Origin: Actinomycetota bacterium
GTDB taxonomy: Bacteria > Actinomycetota > Acidimicrobiia > Acidimicrobiales > RAAP-2
DNA length: 55,268 bases
Direction: 5' to 3'
Assembly (NCBI GenBank): GCA_021324045.1
Contig: JAJPJV010000041.1
Coordinates: forward strand, 1-55,268
The notes under the pieces were generated by a model. It was given only the letters and a program-made list of their open reading frames with translations, was not told the DNA's origin and made no database searches. Positions within the stretch are counted from its first letter, which is position 1, and each line of letters starts with the position of its first letter. The position numbers were made by a program, and so were the translations under genes. This document shows, one piece after another, positions 51,756 through 55,268 of this stretch.

Positions 51756-52771
51756 TGCGGCGAGCGAGTGTTGCAGTGGTCGGTGCCGGATCCTGGGGAA
51801 CGACGATTGCCTCGCTCATCGGTCGACGGGCGAGCGCGAACCTGTGGGCTCGCTCTCCGAGCCTCGCTGCCACGATCGCCGAGACTCGCCAGAACGCGCG
51901 CTACCTGCCGGGCATCACGGTACCGGACACGGTGCGGGTCACCTCCGACATCGAAGATGCGATGGCTGAGGTCGGTCTCGTGCTGGTGGCGGTCCCCTCG
52001 CACGGGTTCCGAGCCGTGCTCGAGGCGATGGCACCCTACGTGGAGACCGGCATGCCCGTTGTGAGCCTGGCGAAAGGTCTCGAGCCCGGGACGGACGTCC
52101 GGATGACCGAGATCATCGCCGAGATCGCACCCAGGGCTTCCTACGGCGTGCTCACCGGTCCGAACCTCGCGCAAGAGGTTGCCGAGGGTCGCCCAGCCGC
52201 GGCAGTGGTGGCGGCGCGTGATCGCGAGGTCGCTCGTTGCGTTCAGGAGCTGCTGCACAGCAGCAGCTACCGTGTGTACACGAGCAGCGACGTCATTGGA
52301 TGCGAGATTGCCGGCGCCGCCAAGAACGTCACGGCGATCGCTGCGGGCATGAGTGACGGTGCTGGGCTCGGGGAGAACACGCGCGCGGCCCTCATCACTC
52401 GAGGGTTGGCTGAGCTTGTGCGGATCGGCATGGCCCTTGGTGCCGATCCGATGACCTTCAGCGGTCTCGCCGGGGTCGGAGATCTCGTCGCGACCTGTAC
52501 GAGCCCGCGCTCTCGCAATCGCAGTGTCGGGGTCGAACTCGGACGCGGTCGCCGATTGGCCGATGTGCTCCTTGGCATGCGCATGGTTGCCGAAGGCGTT
52601 CAGACAGCCGCGCCGCTGCTACGCCTTGCTGAGCGCCACGGGGTGGAGATGCCGATCGTGCAGCAGGTGGCTGCGATCGTGAGCGGTGCCACATCTGTCT
52701 CCAAAGCACTCGCGGCGCTGATGGAGCGACCAGCTCGTCCCGAGGTCGATGAGCGCCTGCGCACGCGCTAA
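51755..52771 (+). CDS. gpsA: Glycerol-3-phosphate dehydrogenase [NAD(P)+]
   Basis: Reduces dihydroxyacetone phosphate to sn-glycerol 3-phosphate for phospholipid synthesis. The 338-residue protein shows the cofactor motif VVGAGSWGTT at residues 6-15, NLWARS, YLPGITVPDTV, SLAKGLEPGT, GPNLAQEVAEG, and the catalytic-lysine segment GAAKNVTAIAAGMSDG. TFSGLAGVGDLVATCTSPRSRN is another hallmark. Its TAA stop overlaps the stop of the convergent mannosidase by two bases. Confidence 0.96.
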   Translation: MRRASVAVVGAGSWGTTIASLIGRRASANLWARSPSLAATIAETRQNARYLPGITVPDTVRVTSDIEDAMAEVGLVLVAVPSHGFRAVLEAMAPYVETGMPVVSLAKGLEPGTDVRMTEIIAEIAPRASYGVLTGPNLAQEVAEGRPAAAVVAARDREVARCVQELLHSSSYRVYTSSDVIGCEIAGAAKNVTAIAAGMSDGAGLGENTRAALITRGLAELVRIGMALGADPMTFSGLAGVGDLVATCTSPRSRNRSVGVELGRGRRLADVLLGMRMVAEGVQTAAPLLRLAERHGVEMPIVQQVAAIVSGATSVSKALAALMERPARPEVDERLRTR

Positions 52772-55268
52772 CCAGCGGCCGGCCGGGCAGCGCTGGAAAG
52801 CCGAACGGTCGCGATGCCGAACGGTCGGAGGACGAAAGAGGAGTCGAAGCGTTCCAGTGGTCGACCCCTCAGGTCGACGAGCCAACCCGACGCGTCGTCG
52901 AATTCCACCGTGGCTGCATGATCGGTGGGATTGAAGACGCGCACCTCGAGCATGCCGTGTTCTCGGCGAACGGCGGTCACCTCCGCGCCACGAACCCCGA
53001 GCGCACCCCCCACCGGCGGTCGCCAGCCACCGCCGAGCGATGTGACGGTTTCGAAACCGAGGAAGACCTCGTCGCACATCGCCCACGGGTCGACGTCGCC
53101 GAGCGCGAGGGCATAGTCGGCCTCGATGACCTTGCCGACGAGCTGCAATCCCTCTACTGGCACGAGCGGCCCGGCCGGAACCGGGCGGTAGGCCATGCCG
53201 ATCCGGGAGAGCATGCCAGTCGACCGCAGGAGCGTGAGCGCGAGGGCGTGCGCCCGCTGCTGCCCATGGACCTCGGAGCAGTCGACGAGCTCGTATTCGT
53301 TCAGGCCCACGTGGCACACGGTCAAGTTCCCGGCACGAACGAAGCGCCGGGAAGGGAAGGTCGGGAGACCGTACTCCTCGGCGCGCCCTTCGGCACTCAG
53401 TCCTCTGGTGACCGTGCCGAACGCGCATTCGGCAACGGAGGCCTCGGCAGGGTCCGGCAGGGGAAGATGCACCCGGACGCGGTGATCGCGGCTCGGGTTG
53501 ACGAAGCGCGTCTGCACGCGAACGATCGGCTCATCCGCGTGCAAGCTGAGCTTCGTCGACACCTCGACGAACTGTTCCCCGGTGCGCTGGCCGCTTCGGG
53601 GGTCGATGTGATCGGGCCAGCGATACCGGGCAGCGATGACGGCGCTCGCCCGGACTGGACCACGCTCGGCGACGGTTACCGTGACAGAATCGGGGGTGTC
53701 GACGACCGAGTCGTGGGGAGGCGGCGAGTAGTTGTATGAGTCGCCCAGGTCTCCGCCGTCGACCAGTCGCCCGTACCCAGGGATGCCGTCGATGGCGAAG
53801 GTTCCGTCTGCGGAATCGATCGCGACCGTTACGAGGCCGTTCGTAAGGACGACCTCGTTGGAGCGTTCCTGGCGGTCGGAGGGTTCAGATGCCGTCGCGT
53901 CGGCACCGCCGACAACCGCCGATGCCGGGTTGCTCAACGGAGCCGGTGCGTAGGTCTTCCATCCGAAACCCGGCACGTCGGCGACCCTGGCCGCTACTCG
54001 GCGGACGGGAGGCTGGTCGAGGCGCACCTGCACCTCTGCATCGGGTCGAGCATCGAGTCGAGCGATGAGGTTCTCCTTCAGCGCGTCGATCGGCACGCCG
54101 GGGCGCTCCGTATCGCTGACGGTGACGGTGACGATGATCCGTGACGGATCTTCGTCGATGCGTACGTCGGTCACCCACGCCTCGTCGGCAATGCGCGTTC
54201 CCTGCAACATGGCGAGCACCATGCGGACGCTGGCGGCATCGAGGTTGAGCGAGCCGGGGAGGCCAGTGCGTTCCGAGAGCACCTGTTCGTTGGCATCGGG
54301 AAGGCGATCGCCGACGATCACCAGTTCCGCGACACCGCTGCGGCACCGATGGGAGGGATTGACGATCACCGGCCCCGGATCGCTCATCGAGGCGGCGAGG
54401 TCACCCAGAGCTCGGCGGGCGACGGCGTCGGCGATCTGTCTCGCCTCGACGTAGCGGCCAAGCACGGCGTCGGTAACCTCGTCGACCGAGCACGCACAGA
54501 TGGAGTCGTGTGCGGCGTTTCGGACGACGGACCGCCAGGCGATCCCCAGTGCCTCACCGGGCCAGTGCGGTGGTGGGCTGAAGAGCGCGGCATAGGGTTC
54601 GGCTCGCCGTTCGAGTGCGAGTGCAGCCCGTGCTGCTGCGCGCTTGACGTCGACACGACTGGAGGTGACGCCCATCAAGATGTTGGCGCGTGCCCCAGAG
54701 CGCAGCTCACCTCGCCAGCGCGGGAGTCCGACCGTCGGCGCGCGCTCGAGGTACTCGGTGAGCGAGGACATCGAGAAGCGGAACGCATCCTGGAGCTCGT
54801 TGGCTTCCTCGAGCACGCGGCCGACGAAGGGTTGGGCCGGCAGGTGGTCCGAGCCGTTCATCCACAGAATCTCGTCGATCAGGTAGTCGGCGATCTCCCG
54901 CTCATGGGCTGCAGCCCGCTTGACGAGGGCCTTCGCGTCGTCGGGGAGCGTTGCGCCGTTGCCGTAGCCGCGGGGGAGGTATTCCGCACGGACGGTCGAT
55001 CCGTCCGGCGCTTCCCACCAGAATCCCGTGCTCTTGATTGCCTGGGGTACGCCGCGCCAAACCACGGCGTGCTCGATCCCCGCCTGCCGGAGGATCTGGG
55101 GCATCTGGGCGATGTGCCCGAACATGTCGGGCAGGTACCCCACCAGCATGGCCCCCCCGAACGCGCCGGCGCGGGCCATCCCCATCTGAAGGTTCCGGAC
55201 GATCGTCTCAGCCGAGACGAGGAACTCGTCCATGAGGATGTACCAGGGTCCCACCGAAAGACGTCCGG
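52768..55268 (-). CDS. Alpha-mannosidase, glycoside hydrolase family 38 (5' end outside window)
   Basis: A large glycosidase releasing mannose from alpha-mannosides; at least 833 residues lie in the window and the frame continues past its right edge. The visible part starts near RLSVGPWYILMDEFLVS, which in the family follows the histidine-rich N-terminal motif by about 70 residues, so that metal-binding part is missing here. YLPDMFGHIAQMPQIL carries the catalytic aspartate, NGSDH and NAAHDSICACSVDEV are family motifs, and beta-sandwich domains fill the C-terminal half. No signal peptide can be judged. A role in recycling mannose-containing glycans is plausible. Confidence 0.88.
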   Translation of the reverse strand, partial: GRLSVGPWYILMDEFLVSAETIVRNLQMGMARAGAFGGAMLVGYLPDMFGHIAQMPQILRQAGIEHAVVWRGVPQAIKSTGFWWEAPDGSTVRAEYLPRGYGNGATLPDDAKALVKRAAAHEREIADYLIDEILWMNGSDHLPAQPFVGRVLEEANELQDAFRFSMSSLTEYLERAPTVGLPRWRGELRSGARANILMGVTSSRVDVKRAAARAALALERRAEPYAALFSPPPHWPGEALGIAWRSVVRNAAHDSICACSVDEVTDAVLGRYVEARQIADAVARRALGDLAASMSDPGPVIVNPSHRCRSGVAELVIVGDRLPDANEQVLSERTGLPGSLNLDAASVRMVLAMLQGTRIADEAWVTDVRIDEDPSRIIVTVTVSDTERPGVPIDALKENLIARLDARPDAEVQVRLDQPPVRRVAARVADVPGFGWKTYAPAPLSNPASAVVGGADATASEPSDRQERSNEVVLTNGLVTVAIDSADGTFAIDGIPGYGRLVDGGDLGDSYNYSPPPHDSVVDTPDSVTVTVAERGPVRASAVIAARYRWPDHIDPRSGQRTGEQFVEVSTKLSLHADEPIVRVQTRFVNPSRDHRVRVHLPLPDPAEASVAECAFGTVTRGLSAEGRAEEYGLPTFPSRRFVRAGNLTVCHVGLNEYELVDCSEVHGQQRAHALALTLLRSTGMLSRIGMAYRPVPAGPLVPVEGLQLVGKVIEADYALALGDVDPWAMCDEVFLGFETVTSLGGGWRPPVGGALGVRGAEVTAVRREHGMLEVRVFNPTDHAATVEFDDASGWLVDLRGRPLERFDSSFVLRPFGIATVRLSSAARPAAG

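Overview
The window is a gene-dense, high-GC stretch of chromosome from a monoderm bacterium. It most likely belongs to the Actinomycetota, and the class Acidimicrobiia is my best guess. The grounds are a fused PafBC WYL regulator, cofC for coenzyme F420, a monoderm-type type IV pilus locus without secretin genes, CWB2 cell-wall repeats, and many genes that begin 6-9 bases after a TANNNT -10 box, the signature of leaderless mRNAs. No rRNA, tRNA, CRISPR array or insertion sequence was recognised.

Layout. 1-4.2 kb: birA, then an rmlB-rmlD-glycosyltransferase operon for dTDP-rhamnose and its transfer (rmlA lies apart at 17.7 kb; rmlC is not here). 4.5-10.5 kb: secA-prfB and ftsE-ftsX. 10.8-14.9 kb: two convergent exported proteins, one with C-terminal cell-wall-binding repeats and one resembling the N,N-dimethylformamidase large subunit. 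15-26.9 kb: mostly housekeeping genes (an SSB paralogue, msrB, an amidohydrolase, rmlA, dxs, tldD-tldE, a cation diffusion facilitator, an FmdB-type zinc ribbon, moaC) and a proline-rich protein.

27-42.9 kb is a type IV pilus locus: major pilin, a polytopic membrane protein, a reverse-strand operon of a PilM-PilN fusion, PilO and a small lipoprotein, then pilT, pilD, pilB, a second PilT-like ATPase carrying a MshEN-like domain and proline-rich linker, pilC, and two envelope genes. Here retraction and extension ATPases, platform protein and alignment complex sit together, with unusual architectures: PilM and PilN are one chain, and the prepilin peptidase lacks a recognisable second catalytic-aspartate motif.

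42.9-55.3 kb: ctaG diverges from a fused PafBC regulator. A compact MobF-type relaxase without helicase begins immediately after it, facing a VirD4-like coupling ATPase with overlapping 3' ends. After an inverted-repeat-rich gap come a histone H1-like repeat protein, a strong terminator hairpin, a PIG-L deacetylase, cofC, gpsA and a GH38 alpha-mannosidase that runs off the window.

Functions are assigned by reading motifs and recalling families; no database search was possible. Start sites were chosen mainly from -10/leaderless geometry, Shine-Dalgarno sequences and operon overlaps.
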